Source: Liolophura sinensis
Taxonomy: Eukaryota > Mollusca > Polyplacophora > Chitonida > Chitonidae
Direction of reading: 5' to 3'
Length of the DNA stretch: 64,000 bases
NCBI RefSeq assembly: GCF_032854445.1
Contig: NC_088298.1
Span: 12,573,504-12,637,503 of the forward strand
Shown: one piece after another, positions 1 to 12,387 of the stretch
Layout: each line of letters starts with the position of its first letter
Numbering within the stretch: position 1 is the stretch's first letter
Made by a program: the position numbers and the translations under genes
Notes under the pieces: model-generated
Seen by the model: the letters and a program-made list of their open reading frames with translations, nothing else
What the model was told of the DNA's origin: nothing
Databases searched by the model: none

Positions 1-3000
1 ACACCACGGATAAAATAATGGCTTGTTCGACAGCAATATATATTAGCGATCACTCTCCTTTATAGAGACCCTCATATACCACGGATAAAATAATGACTTG
101 TTCGACAGCTTTATATACCAGAGATCACTCTCTTTTATAGGGACCCTCATATACCAAGGATAAAATAATGGGTTGTTTGACAGCTTCATATATTAGCGAT
201 CACTCTTTTTTATGGAGACCCTCATATAGCACGGATAAAATAATGACTTGTTCCACAGCTTTATATACCAGAGATCACCCTCTTTTATAGAGACCCTCAT
301 ATACCACAGATAAAATAATGGCTTGTTCGACAGCTTTATATACCAACGATCAGTCTCCTTTACGGAGACCCTCATATACCACGGATAAAATAATGATTGT
401 TCGACAACTTTATATACCAGAGATCACCCTCTTTTATAGAGACCCTCATATACCACGGATAAAATAATGGGTTGTTCGACAGCTTCATATATTAGGGATC
501 ACTCTCCTTTTAATGGAGACCCTCATATACCACGAATAAAATAATGGCTTGTTCGAAAACTTTTTATACCAGCGGTCACTCTTTTTTAAGGAGACCCTCA
601 TATACCACGGATTAAATAATATCTTGTTCGACAACTTTGTATATTAGCGATCACTCTCCTTTATGGAGACCCTCATATACCACGGATAAAATACTAACTT
701 GTTCGACAGCTTTATATACCAGCGATTACTCTCCTTTATGGAGACCCTCATATACCACGGATAAAATAATGACTTGTTCGACATCTTTGTGTACCAGCGA
801 TCACCCCCTGTATGGAGGCCCTGATATACCAAGGATAAAATACTGAGTTGTCCAATAGCTTTATATACCAACGATCACTCTCATTTATAGAGACCCTCAT
901 ATACCTCGGATAAAATACTGACCTGTCCGACAGCTTTATATACCAGCGATCTCTCTCCTTTATGAAGACCCTCATACACCACGGATAAAATAATGGCTTG
1001 TTTGACAGCATTATATATTAGCGATCACTCTCCTTTATAGAGACCCTCATATACCACGATAAAATAATGACTTGTTCGACAACTTTATATACTAGATATC
1101 ACCGTCTTTTATAGAGACCCTCATATACCAAGGATAAAATAATGGGTTGTTTGACAGCTTCATATATTAGCTATCACTCTCCTTTATGGAGACCCTCATA
1201 TAGCACGGATAAAATAATGACTTGTTCGACAGCTTTATATACCAACGATCAGTCTCCTTTACGGAGACCCTCATATACCACGGATAAAATAATGACTTGT
1301 TCGACAATTTTATATATTAGAGATCACCCTCTTTTATAGAGACACTCATATACCACGGATAAAATAATGGGTTGTTCGACAGCTTCATATATTAGGGATC
1401 ACTCTCCTTTTAATGGAGACCGTCATATAGCACGGATAAAATAATGACTTGTTCGACAGCTTTATAGAGAAGCTGTCACTCTTCCTTATGGAGACCCTCA
1501 TACACCACGAATAAAATAATGGCTTGTTCGAAAACTTTATATACCAGCGGTCACTCTTTTTTAAGGAGACCCTCATATACCACGGATAAAATAATGACTT
1601 GTTCGACAACTTTATATACTAGATATCACCGTCCTTTATAGGGACCCTCATATACCAAGGATAAAATAATGGGTTGTTTGACAGCTTCATATATTAGCTA
1701 TCACTCTCCTTTATGGAGACCCTCATATAGCACGGATAAAATAATGACTTGTTCCACAGCTTTATATACCAGCGATCACCCTCTTTTATAGAGACCCTCA
1801 TATACCACGGATAAAATATTGGCTTGTTCGACAGCTTTATATACCAACGATCAGTCTCCTTTACGGAGACCCTCATATACCACGGATAAAATAATGATTG
1901 TTCGACAACTTTATATACCAGAGATCACCCTCTTTTATAGAGACACTCATATACCACGGAGAAAATAATGGGTTGTTCGACAGCTTCATATATTAGGGAT
2001 CACTCTCCTTTTAATGGAGACCCTCATATAGCACGGATAAAATAATGACTTGTTCGACAGCTTTATAGAGAAGCTGTCACTCTTCCTTATGGAGACCCTC
2101 ATATACCACGAATAAAATAATGGCTTGTTCGAAAACTTTATATACCAGCGGTCACTCTTTTTTAAGGAGACCCTCATATACCACGGATAAAATAATGACT
2201 TGTTCGACAACTTTATATACTAGATATCACCGTCTTTTATAGGGACCCTCATATACCAAGGATAAAATAATGGGTTGTTTGACAGCTTCATATATTAGCT
2301 ATCACTCTCCTTTATGGAGACCCTCATATAGCACGGATAAAATAATGACTTGTTCCACAGCTTTATATACCAGCGATCACCCTCTTTTATAGAGACCCTC
2401 ATATACCACGGATAAAATAATGGCTTGTTCGACAGCTTTATATACCAACGATCATTCTCCTTTATGGAGACCCTCATATACCACGGATAAAATAATGACT
2501 TGTTCGACAACTTTATATACCAGAGATCACCCTCTTTTATAGAGACACTCATATACCACGGATAAAATAATGGGTTGTTCGACAGCTTCATATATTAGGG
2601 ATCACTCTCCTTTTAATGGAGACCCTCATATAGCACGGATAAAATAATGACTTGTTCGACAGCTTTATAGAGAAGCTGTCACTCTTCCTTATGGAGACCC
2701 TCATATACCACAAATAAAATAATGGCTTGTTCGAAAACTTTATATACCAGCGGTCACTCTTTTTTAAGGAGACCCTCATATACCACGGATAAAATAATGA
2801 CTTGTTCGACAACTTTATATACTAGATATCACCGTCTTTTATAGGGACCCTCATATACCAAGGATAAAATAATGGGTTGTTTGACAGCTTCATATATTAG
2901 CTATCACTCTCCTTTATGGAGACCCTCATATAGCACGGATAAAATAATGACTTGTTCCACAGCTTTATATACCAGCGATCACCCTCTTTTATAGAAACCC

Positions 3001-3861
3001 TCATATACCACGGATAAAATAATGGCTTGTTCGACAGCTTTATATACCAACGATCAGTCTCCTTTACGGAGACCCTCATATACCACGGATAAAATAATGA
3101 CTTGTTCGACAACTTTATATACCAGAGATCACCCTCTTTTATAGAGACACTCATATACCACGGATAAAATAATGGGTTGTTCGACAGCTTCATATATTAG
3201 GGATCACTCTCCTTTTAATGGAGACCCTCATATAGCACGGATAAAATAATGACTTGTTCGACAGCTTTATAGAGAAGCTGTCACTCTTCCTTATGGAGAC
3301 CCTCATATACCACGAATAAAATAATGGCTTGTTCGAAAACTTCCTATACCAGCGGTCACTCTTTTTTAAGGAGACCCTCATATACCACGGATTAAATAAT
3401 GTTTTGTTCGACAACTTTGTATATTAGCGATCTCTCTCCTTTATGGAGACCCTCATATACCACGGATAAAATACTGACTTGTTCGACAGCTTTATATACC
3501 AGCGATTACTCTCCTTTATGGAGACCCTCATAAACCACGGATAAAATAATGACTTGTTTGACATCTTTGTGTACCAGCGATCACCCCCTGTATGGATGCC
3601 CTCATATACCACGGATAAAATACTGAGTTGTCCCATAGCTTTATATACCAACGATCACTCTCATTTATAGAGACCCTCATATACCACGGATAAAATATTG
3701 GCTTGTTCGACAGCTTTATGTACCAGCGGTTACTCTCCTTTGTGGAGACCTTCATATAGCATCGATAAAATAATGACTTGTTATTAATGGCTTGTTCGAA
3801 AACTTTATATACCAGCGGTCGCTCTTTTTTAAAGAGACCCTCATATACCACGGATAAAATA
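1..3861. repeat. 75-bp satellite array 1
   Basis: About 51 tandem monomers of about 75 bp. Each has recognisable blocks: 'cctcatataccacggataaa', 'ataatgacttgttcgacag', 'ctttatataccagcgatcac' and 'tctcctttatggaga'. A higher-order repeat of eight monomers (about 602 bp) is visible: the variant monomer with 'ccttttaatggagac' recurs near 1405, 2007, 2609 and 3211, each followed by a 'agagaagctgtcactcttcc' monomer. The array degenerates just before 3861 and continues off the left edge. Because 75 is a multiple of 3, spurious 25-residue repeat ORFs appear on both strands; they are interrupted and are not annotated as genes. Confidence 0.95.
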
Positions 3862-5755
3862 AAGACATCAGTGGAATTGTACTCACATATGGTCAAAAAT
3901 AAAGAGATTTAAAAAGGACAATGTGTCAACGTTCGATTACGTGTACTATTATATATCCACACTGATTCAACCTTCGTAACCACCAACTAACTGAGCATTG
4001 CAACAAAATTTGTACATGTGTGATGTCTGAAATTACCGACCTATATTTAATAACTTAATTTTTAGTCCAAAGCAAATGTGTGCAAGGAATATTATCCAAA
4101 TTTGTGCTTTAATTTTTTGGTAAATTTGCTTAAGGACAAACCCTAGGAAAGATAACTTGAGGCGAACTTGTACACAGAAAACAGAATAAACAGAAGGTTT
4201 ACATTTAGATCTGTGATAATTAGTCTTTCTAAACCCTACCTTGCGAAGATAGCCCACGACATACGACAGTCCACTTTGCTCAACTCTTGCTGCCATCCAT
4301 GAGGTCGTAACACTTTGTCACCAGTCAACCTTCTGGAGTGGTGAATGGAAAACTCCGGGATATTTAAGTTTGATGAACAGAAACAAGAGCACGCCAAGAT
4401 ATAAAATAGCCCTATCAAAATATTTGAGTTTCAGTATGGAGATATGTACATTCGCACACTACAGACAAAAGCATCTCTGTTCAATCTGGTAACGGTGATG
4501 CATCCATCTGGATCAGGGATGCGAGGCCTCCGTGGCTCAGTCGGCTAGCGCTCTAGCGCAGCGTAATAACCCAGGAGCCTCTCACCAATGCGGTCGCTGT
4601 GAGTTCAAGTCCAGCTCATGCTGGCTTCCTCTCTGGCCGTACATGGGAAGGTCTCTCAGCGACCTGCGGATGGTCGTGGGTTTCCCCCGGGCTGTGCCCG
4701 GTTTCCTCCCATCATAATGCTGGCCACCGTAGTATAAATGAAATATTGTTGAGTACGGCGTAAAACACCAATCAAATAAATAAATCAAATCAAATCAATC
4801 AGGGATGCCAGAGACTGGTGAATGGTAAATGTGCTTAGAACAAAATTACGGTGTGCGTAAACATTTCATCCAAATAGATGCAAATCTTGTTCCGAAAAGC
4901 TGCAGACAGGAAGACAGGCGGACAGGCAGACAATGGCAAAGATATATTCTCCTTGGCGGATGTAATTAGCGCCTGAAAGCAAGAGGCGATATCCGGGTCT
5001 ATTTTACAACTACAGAAGGCACAAGTTGCGAAGGGGAGGTAACTGGTCTGCAACCGCGCAGTAAGTGGACCGCGTCAGGTTACAGAAAATCACACAAATT
5101 TCCTAACATATTCGTCAGGACCTGTTCTGGTTGTTATGTGTATTTTAGGACCGTAACCGTATCGGTGAGCGTAAGGCCATGTGATCGTGCTATCCTGAGA
5201 GTGACGTATAGCGTAGTGGTTAGAGTAACACCAATCACAGTTCTGCTCAACAGGCTGTGAAACGGATGTCTGCTTTTATAACGTCTATCTATTTTTATCT
5301 CTTTATGGCTTCATGGCTGTTTCACTTGTTAGAAATAAAATGCAATATTAAAAGCAGGATGCTGTAAAGTGAACACCTTCAAACGCCGCATAATTTCCCG
5401 CATGGGTAAGCCCCTGGATCAAAAACAACCTTGCGTGACCCAGATCTATCCGACAAGCGGGACACCAAATCCTGGTGATTGTGTATATATATGCAGACGA
5501 TAATTTTCTGAATGGTACTCCGTAGCGACGGCCTTTGTCGGTTGTCCACACCAGCCGGTACTTTAACCTACCACTCCAATGGGCACGTGTACAATAGGGA
5601 ACGCAGGTCTGAAATCAGTCAACAACGACGGTAAGGTTAACGTGGCCTTTCTCAGTGTGCTATAATAATGTAGTGTATACCTGTTTCTAATAAATAGTAC
5701 ATGTGTATGTGAGGGTACAATGTTTGCCTGCAGTGTGCATTTCAGCAGTGTTATA
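3862..5755. other. Shared post-satellite block, no gene seen
   Basis: Non-coding block that follows the satellite in all three units (copies at 25999-27660 and 44396-45865). It starts with 'aagacatcagtggaattgta' and contains one SINE. Short ORFs on either strand are not conserved as reading frames between the three copies. I recognise no product. Confidence 0.7.
4523..4797 (+). mobile_element. tRNA-derived SINE, family 1, near full length
   Basis: The head looks like a tRNA with polymerase III boxes: 'cgtggctcagtcggctagcg' (A-box region) and 'gtgagttcaagtcc' (B-box region). A body with 'gggtttcccccgggctgtg' follows, then the conserved tail 'gagtacggcgtaaaacacca' and an AT-rich 3' end. An 11-bp target-site duplication, 'atcagggatgc', flanks it at 4512-4522 and 4798-4808. 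Confidence 0.9.
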
Positions 5756-5942
5756 CACTGTTGACCATAAAGTTGGAATAAAATATTTTAGCCACAATCC
5801 CAGAAGTTTAATATTATTTTTCGCCTCAAAAATAATATAAGCCGACACGAATTGATGCATAATCTCTCTCTAGTTAGTTATGCATAATTGAGAAGACTGC
5901 ATCACCTCCGCAAAACACCGGGTTATGCGTTTCTTTTTTTGG
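5756..5942. other. Unit 1-specific non-coding sequence
   Basis: Homology to units 2 and 3 stops at 5755, in the middle of 'cagcagtgt'. The AT-rich sequence that follows leads into a minisatellite. No ORF or element is recognised. Confidence 0.6.
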
Positions 5943-6540
5943 ATATTATATTAAGTGCTGAGTAAATGTGGACATCTGGTAAAGTTATGTGGTCCCTTAT
6001 ATAATTTGTTGTTCTGTGGACAGTATATATTAAATGTTAAGTACATATGGACATCTGGCAGAGTTATGTGGTCCCTGATATAATATATAGTTCTGTGGAC
6101 AGCATATATTAAATGTTAAGTACATGTGGACATCAGGCAGAGTTTTGTGGTCCCTTTATATAATATATAGTTCTCTGGACAGCATATATTAAATGTTACA
6201 TGAGGACATCCGACAGAGATATGTGGTCCCATATATAATATATTGTTCTGTGGACAGCATGTATTAAATGTTGAGTACAATGTGGACAACTCACAGAGTT
6301 ATGTGGTCCCTTATATAATATATAGTTCTGTGGACACTAGGCTTGTATGGACAGTATAAATTAAGTGTTGAGTACATGTGGACATACGGCAGAGTTACGT
6401 GGCATGTTCTATATTATGTAATTCTGTGGACACTAGGCTTGTGTGACCAGTATATATTAAATGTTGAGTACATGTGGACATCTGGCAGAGTTATGTGACC
6501 CCTTATATTGTATATAGTACAGTGGACAGTATGTATATAG
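5943..6540. repeat. Approximately 78-bp minisatellite, about 7 copies
   Basis: Seven or more diverged units of 77-97 bp. Each carries 'gacatctggcagagttatg', then 'tggtcccttatataatatat', then a 'ttctgtggaca' block and 'tattaaatgttgagtacat'. The key motif starts near 5970, 6049, 6129, 6205, 6283, 6381 and 6476. It occurs only in unit 1 within this window. Confidence 0.85.
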
Positions 6541-6840
6541 AGTTTATGTGGACATAAGGTCAAGGTTCATAGGTCAAGACCACACACATAAACACACAAA
6601 TTATATTCACAAGTATATATTCATCTCGTTGAGATAAAATGATAATTGTTCTATAGATGAGTGTATAGAAGGCTAAGGACTAAAAAGAAGGGTTTAAATT
6701 TTTTCAAATGTTGTTGGATGTACATGTCCACGTTCTACCTGTTCTAAAACAATGTCCACAAAAACCTTGTAAAACATATATATATTTATTTATATTTGGT
6801 TAAATCTGTCTACGTGTACTAAATCGCCAAACTTATTGGT

Positions 6841-6842
<2 letters not shown>

Positions 6843-6884
<42 letters not shown>
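6843..6884. repeat. TA dinucleotide microsatellite
   Basis: About 21 TA units directly abutting the left terminus of the chimeric Tc1 element. A TA-rich tract is a natural target for Tc1/mariner insertion, which uses TA. Confidence 0.95.
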
Positions 6885-6889
<5 letters not shown>

Positions 6890-7160
6890 GTGCTCAAAAG
6901 AAAGTATACACCAAAACAAATACATAAAAATCGCGCAAAGTAAAAAATTGAGAAATTATCCATGATGAGCCCTATTACCCGTGTAAACGCCGATCCATCC
7001 AGGGAACAAACTGGCCCAACAAAGCAAGATTTGCCTAAACTTAGCATAAAATCGAAAAATGGCCCTTCCACGTGTAACACGACATGAACGTGCATTTTGG
7101 CGGTATAAATGAGTCGACGGGAAACGTTATGAACACAGTCGTCAGAAAAACACCAGAGGT

Positions 7161-7859
7161 ATGCCACGTTTCATCCAAGTTGAGCGAGAGAGAGCTGTCG
7201 GCATGGCCCAGCAAGGAGCGACCAACGCCGCCATTGCCAGAACCTTTGGTTGCACAAGAACAACTATCGTCAGACTTATGCAGCGACTCCGGCAGACAGG
7301 CGTTACATCCGACAGGCCTAGGAGCGGTCGACCACGCGTCACCATCCCCGCTGAAGATCGACCCGCTATGGTATACAGGCGTGTAGAAGAACGTTTGGTG
7401 CCAAATTGCGTTCAGCAAGTTCGAGCGTTTGGAGGTGGTAGTGTGATGGTGTTGGGAGGCATCTGCGGTGATCTGAAGACGAGGCTAGTGGTGATTCATG
7501 GGGACCTCAATGCTCGCAGATACACGGATGAAGTTTTACGACCGGTTGTAGTGCCATTCATCCACCAACAGCAAAGAGGAATTTTGTACCAGCATGATAA
7601 TGCAAGACCTCATACTGCAAGATGGACGAACAACTTTCTACAGAACGCCAACATCGATCTCTTGCCATGTTCACCCGACCTCAATCCAATTGAGCACTTT
7701 TGGGACCACCTGGGCAGACAAGTCAGAAGACTGCCAGTGCCACCTGTGACAGTTCAACAGCTGGAAGAGTGTCTCCAACAAGAATGGCAACGAATCACAC
7801 CTAACGTCAGTCAAGCAGTCAAGCCACCATCAGCAGACTGTTGGGTCGTTATCGCCTAA
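7161..7859 (+). pseudogene. Tc1-A transposase, internally deleted and 3'-fused
   Basis: A 232-codon open frame beginning MPRFIQVERERAVG. It carries the helix-turn-helix paired-like DNA-binding start of a Tc1 transposase (GATNAAIARTFG). At about residue 68 it jumps from the second DNA-binding helix region directly to the mid-catalytic segment (AMVYRRVEERLVPN). The first catalytic Asp segment (DET/DES-R-F) is therefore missing. The later DNARPH and LNPIEHFWD motifs of the DD34E triad remain. Near residue 217 the frame enters Tc1-B sequence out of frame and stops. It cannot encode an active transposase. Confidence 0.85.
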
Positions 7860-8733
7860 CAGGCAGGACACAAGATCGTCCAAAATAGGGCAGGCCAAGT
7901 GTTACAGCGCCTAGCGAAGACCGGTACATCCGCACAATCCACCTGCGTAACCGGTTTGTGACGGCGACGTCAACGGCGGAAACGGCACTGGGAAAACTCA
8001 TCAGCAGACGCACAGTCATACGACGACTCCGCGTGAGTGGTACAGAGCCTAGCGCCCCTTCCGTGGAATGGCATTGACTCCTCTACACCGTCAAAACAGG
8101 CTGCGTTGGGCAAGAGTTGTACGTCGATGGCAGCGACGAGACTGGGAAAGGGTGCTGTTCACTGATGAAAGCCGATATAACCTCTTCAGAAATGATGGCC
8201 GAATTCGTGTGTATCGACGCAGGGGAGAGCGATTGGCACAAAACTGCATACAGAATGTCCACCCTTTTGGTGCTGGTGGGGTGCTTGTATGGGGCGGAAT
8301 TTGTGGACAGGTGAGAACGAGATTGATCTTCATCCAGGGAAATCTGACTGACCAAAGATACCGAGATGAAATATTGGATCCTGTTGTGGCGCCATTCTTG
8401 CATCAACAGCAAAGGGGTATCCTTTTGCAGCAGGACAATGCACGATCTCATACCGCCAGAGTTGTACTAAATTATCTGGACACCGTTGATGTCAACGTAC
8501 TGCCTTGGCCAGCACGATCGCCAGACATGAATCCCTTAGAGCATCTGTGGGATCATCTTAATCGACATCTGAGACAACGCGTCCCTCCCCCACAAAACAG
8601 GCAACAGCTCGAACAGGCTTTATTTAAGAAGAGGGACAGAATTCCTGATGACCTCATCCGGCGGCTGACGACTTCAATGAGGAGACGTATTTTGGCTTTA
8701 AATGATGCAATGGGTGCTCACACTTGCTACTAA
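7815..8733 (+). pseudogene. Tc1-B transposase, 5'-truncated, frameshifted
   Basis: Tc1-family transposase lacking its N-terminus, lost at the chimera junction. The part from about 7815 to 8075 encodes the second DNA-binding subdomain. A frameshift near 8040-8070 then separates it from a 221-codon frame (8068-8733) that starts MALTPLHRQNRLRWA and holds the whole DDE core: DESRYNLF, DNARSHTA and SPDMNPLEHLWD. There are 34 residues between the second Asp and the Glu, as in Tc1 DD34E enzymes. The same frameshift is present in the other Tc1-B copy at 11453. Confidence 0.85.
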
Positions 8734-8997
8734 CGATCTGTCTTATGACATGATAGGACATAAGGTACACCTTTTTAAGGGAGTCCCTTTACTTGCATTT
8801 GTGTAATTTTGCAAATTTATCCCATGCCTTCTTTACTCGGCCTGACAGCAAGTGTAATATTCTTATGGTTTTAAACTTTTAAACAGAATTTGGAAAATGG
8901 TTTATTGCAATAAAATGCTTATCATGTCGATACTGTCTTTCTTTCTCTTTCTTGTGGTGGTGAACAAGGTTATACGTTTCTTTTGTCCGGTAGTTTA

Positions 8998-9200
8998 TGT
9001 ATGCTTGGGGGTTTACATCGTACTTTACAAATTTTCAATCATATGACGACGCCTTCACTTAAGTGAGTGTCATAGCTTTCTTGTGGCATCTTTTTATCTA
9101 GGTTTGCCCACGGTTGTAAGTCACCGGGCTGGTTCCACCGGCCTGTGAACCCCTCCACTGTTTGTGCATTGTTTCTTCAGCCTATGAACCCAACCACTGT
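8998..9200 (-). mobile_element. SINE-like tail and short repeats upstream of GCNT (unit 1)
   Basis: It starts with 'gcttgggggtttacatcgta' and 'tcaatcatatgacgacg', related to the conserved tail of the second SINE family seen at 19487 and 36751-37113. It then contains short tandem segments around 'ctgtgaacccctccactg'. Counterparts are at 40930-41190 and 58850-59110. No tRNA head is visible, so it is a truncated or very diverged element. Confidence 0.5.
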
Positions 9201-10848
9201 CTGTGCCTTGTGTCATTGGTCCAAATATACAACTGCTGTAACCGCCTCCCGTACACACTTGACAAATTTGTTTGGAATTTCTTTGTGACAAAAATCCTGG
9301 TGTCCATGTGGTGACAAGTTCAGCTTAACTTCCACAATATCATCCGCGGATATCAAGGTTACATCGTCTGTGCTAATCATCCGGTGACAACATTCAGCGT
9401 AACTTGGATGCCATGTACTCCGCCGTATCCCCCGGAGTCGTTCCACAGGAATAGGTTGTTACGATGGTTAAGGCGGATTCTTTGGGGTCTTCTGATGATT
9501 ACTCTGTGTGTTTTTGGTCTCCTCAGTTCATTTAATTTAAGCAAGCAATGTCTATATGGACTTGCTCTGAAAAGGCTTAAAGGACCGATCGCTGTGATGT
9601 AGCCGGCCTAAAGTCGTTCACGCAGGCAATCCCAAATGTTTTAAGTACGCCCAAAACGTATTATAGAAATGAGAGGGAAAGCATAAATTCCCTCTTACAG
9701 CCCCAACGTACGAACATAATCAACTGTCTGAAGCTTTATAAAGGCGATAAAAACGAGACAGCAAAATCTAAGTAGCTGATTAAGTCCAAACCTTTTAAGC
9801 CTTTACCTTATCAAGCATTCATCAATGCAATAAAACGTTGTGATCTTTTTCGTGTTGCTAGGAACTACACCGAGCACGTGTCCGACGAGGAGGAAAGCTT
9901 TCCATTGGCCTTCAGCATTGTTATCCACAAAAGTGTTGAACAATTTGAGAGACTACTTCGTGCCTTATACAGGCCAAACAACTATTACTGTGTTCATGTG
10001 GACAGAAAGGCTTCCAACGCCTTCCATATGGCCATTAAAAGCTTAGCAGACTGTTTTGATAACGTGTTCGTTGTGGCAAAACTAGAAGTAGTCGTTTATC
10101 CCGGATTAACGCGTTTACAGGCGGACATTAATTGCATGCAAGAATTGCGACAGAATTTCTCTGACTGGAAGTATGTACTGAATCTGGCGGGTTCGGAAAT
10201 GCCTCTGAAAACAAATTTTGAAATGGTGCAGATTTTAAAACTCTACAACGGGACTAATCTTGTGGGAAAAAATATGAGAGCCTTAAACCCATGGCGGTGG
10301 AAAAACAGATACGAAACAGTTGTGACGGAGGGACGGGGACATATCGTAAAAAGAGACAATTCCAATACTATTCCGCCGCACCACCTCATTATCACCAAAG
10401 GAAGTGCTTACGCTGTATTAAGTAGGGCACTGATTGACTACATTTTCACAGATCCAGTTCCACTAGCGTTTTTAGAATGGAGTAAGTCTACGTACAGTCC
10501 CGACGAACATTTCTGGGCAACACTAAACAACTTAGAACATAATCCAGGTCTGACCTCCCCTGGCGGAAGTAAGTCACAGCCATTTTTCTTATTTCCCTTT
10601 CTGCAAGTCTAGATGTTTTTTTTTCTCGTAATTGGTCGTAACGTGCTGAACTAACCTTTTTTATTCAATAGATTTTACCACATTTTTTATATGATAATGC
10701 AAAAAATACAAATCAACAGGAAGATCCAAGAAAAGTTTTTGTGGCAATCTAGTGAAATCTGCCTGGTGAGAATAATGATCGAGGAGGTTATTCTTTTCCA
10801 GGTGAATGGACTTTTGGGAAGTATTAAGGCAAATTGTTGAACAATATA

Positions 10849-12385
10849 AACTACCGGGAAAAAGAAACGTATAACTTTTAAATGCATTTTTTTCTATGGA
10901 AAAATAAGTTGAATAAGTTTGAACGTTGTGCGAATACGTTTGTGTACACGTCCCTTTTTAACGAGATTCATTGAAATTGGTGTAAGACATCATTAAAAAT
11001 CGGAAAAACAGAGTTTTGGGCCCTGTTGAAAATTCTCGATAATGACCGCCGTATAAATACCGATGTAGCACATGGTAAGGGTGCAATACCATAAAAAACA
11101 TCTAAAAGATGCCGAGACTCAAACAAGCAGAACATGATAGAGCCACTGATATGGCCGACATGGGGGATAGCCAACACCACATTGCCAGAACATTCAATTG
11201 CAGTCAAGCCACCATCAGCAGACTGTTGGGATGTTACCGCCTAACAGGCAGGAAACAAGATCATCCAAGATCGGGCAGGCTAAGGGTTACAACGCCTGGC
11301 GAAGACCGGTACATCCTCACAATCCACCTGCGTAACCGGTTTGTGACGGCGACGTCAACGGCGGAAACGGCACTGGGAAAACTCATCAGCAGACGCACGG
11401 TCATACGACGACTCCGCGCGAGTGGTACAGAGCCTAGCGCCCCTTCCGTGGAATGGCATTGACTCCTCTACACCGTCAAAACAGGCTGCGTTGGGCAAGA
11501 GTTGTACGTCGATGGCAGTGGCGAGACTGGGAAAGGGTGCTGTTCACTGATGAAAGCCGATATAACCTCTTCAGAAATGATGGTCGAATTCGTGTGTATC
11601 GATGCAGGGGAGAGCGATTGGCACAAAACTACATTCAGAATGTCCACCCTTTTGGTGCTGGTGGGGTGCTTGTATGGGGCGGAATTTGTGGACAGGTGAG
11701 AACGAGATTGGTCATCATCCAGGGAAATCTGACAGGCTAAAGATACCGAGATGAAATACTGGAACCTGTTGTGGTGCCATTCTTGCATCAACAGCAAAGA
11801 GGTATCCTTTTGCAGCAGGACAATGCACGACCTCATACCACCAGAGATGTACTAAATTATCTGGACACCGTTGATGTCAACGTACTGCCTTGTCTAGTAC
11901 GCTGGTCAGACATGCATCTCTTAGAGCATCTGTGGGATCATCTTGATCGACATCTGAGGCAACTCGTCCCTCCCCCACAAAACAGGCAACAGCTCGAACA
12001 GGCTTTAATTTGAGGAGTGGGACAGAATTCCTGATGACGTCATCCGGCGGCTGACGACTTCCATGAGGAGACGTATTTTGGCTTTAATTGATGCAATGGG
12101 TGCTCACACACGCTACTAACGATCTGACTCATGACATGATAGGACATTGGGTAAAACTTTTTAAGGGAGTCCCTTTACTTGCATTTGTGTAATTTTTCAG
12201 ATTTACCCCATGCCTTCTTTACTCGGCCTGACAGCAAGTGTAATAACCATATGGCTTTGAATTTTTGAACAGAACTTGGAAAATGGTTTATTGCAATATA
12301 ATGCTTATTATGTTGATACTGTCTGTCTTTCTTTCTCATTCTTGTTGTGCTGAACAAGGTTATACGTTTCTTTTGCCCGGAAGTT
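10849..12385 (+). mobile_element. Tc1-B transposon in GCNT pseudogene intron
   Basis: Inverted termini: the left reads 'aactaccgggaaaaagaaac' and the right end read backwards gives 'aacttccgggcaaaagaaac'; homology continues into 'gtataac'. A TA duplication lies at 10847-10848 and 12386-12387. Units 2 and 3 have the empty site ('gaacaatatacaatacacat' near 41672 and 60735), so the insertion is specific to unit 1. About 25-30 bp to the right of the insertion site are missing relative to the empty sites. Confidence 0.9.
11109..12119 (+). pseudogene. Tc1-B transposase pseudogene
   Basis: Starts MPRLKQAEHDRATDMA with an N-terminal helix-turn-helix (HHIARTFNCSQATISRLL) and runs to residue 117. There it hits the same frameshift as the copy at 8068 and continues in another frame from 11453 (MALTPLHRQNRLRWA). 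Further breaks follow: a stop at 11740 (ending GNLTG), a changed SPD motif (WSDMHLLEHLWD), and a stop near 12011. The DESRY, DNARPHT and EHLWD elements mark it as a DD34E Tc1 enzyme. It is inactive. Confidence 0.88.
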
Positions 12386-12387
12386 TA

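Larger units (their letters stand above)
6885..8995 (+). mobile_element. Chimeric Tc1-like element (Tc1-A 5' half joined to Tc1-B 3' half)
   Basis: The left terminus, starting 'aactagtgctcaaaagaaag', is the Tc1-A inverted repeat seen intact at 50631-52041. The right terminus, ending 'ttttgtccggtagtt' before TA at 8996-8997, is the Tc1-B inverted repeat seen at 10849-12385. The junction lies near 7808-7815, where Tc1-A sequence coding for the motif TPNV switches to Tc1-B sequence 'gtcaagccaccatcagcag'. The Tc1-A half also has an internal deletion of roughly 300 bp in mid-transposase (near 7361). The element sits where unit 2/unit 3 homology resumes at 8998. Confidence 0.85.

Noticed and set aside
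1-3861. Polymerase III B-box in satellite ('gttcgacag')
   Set aside because: It lacks the final conserved C of the B-box in most monomers and no A-box precedes it.
9213-9446. Minus-strand frame overlapping the GCNT start, with counterparts at 59112-59345 and partly 41062-41328
   Set aside because: It lacks an ATG at its start (GTG), and differences between copies are mostly amino-acid changing. It matches no family I know and probably lies in the GCNT 5' region.
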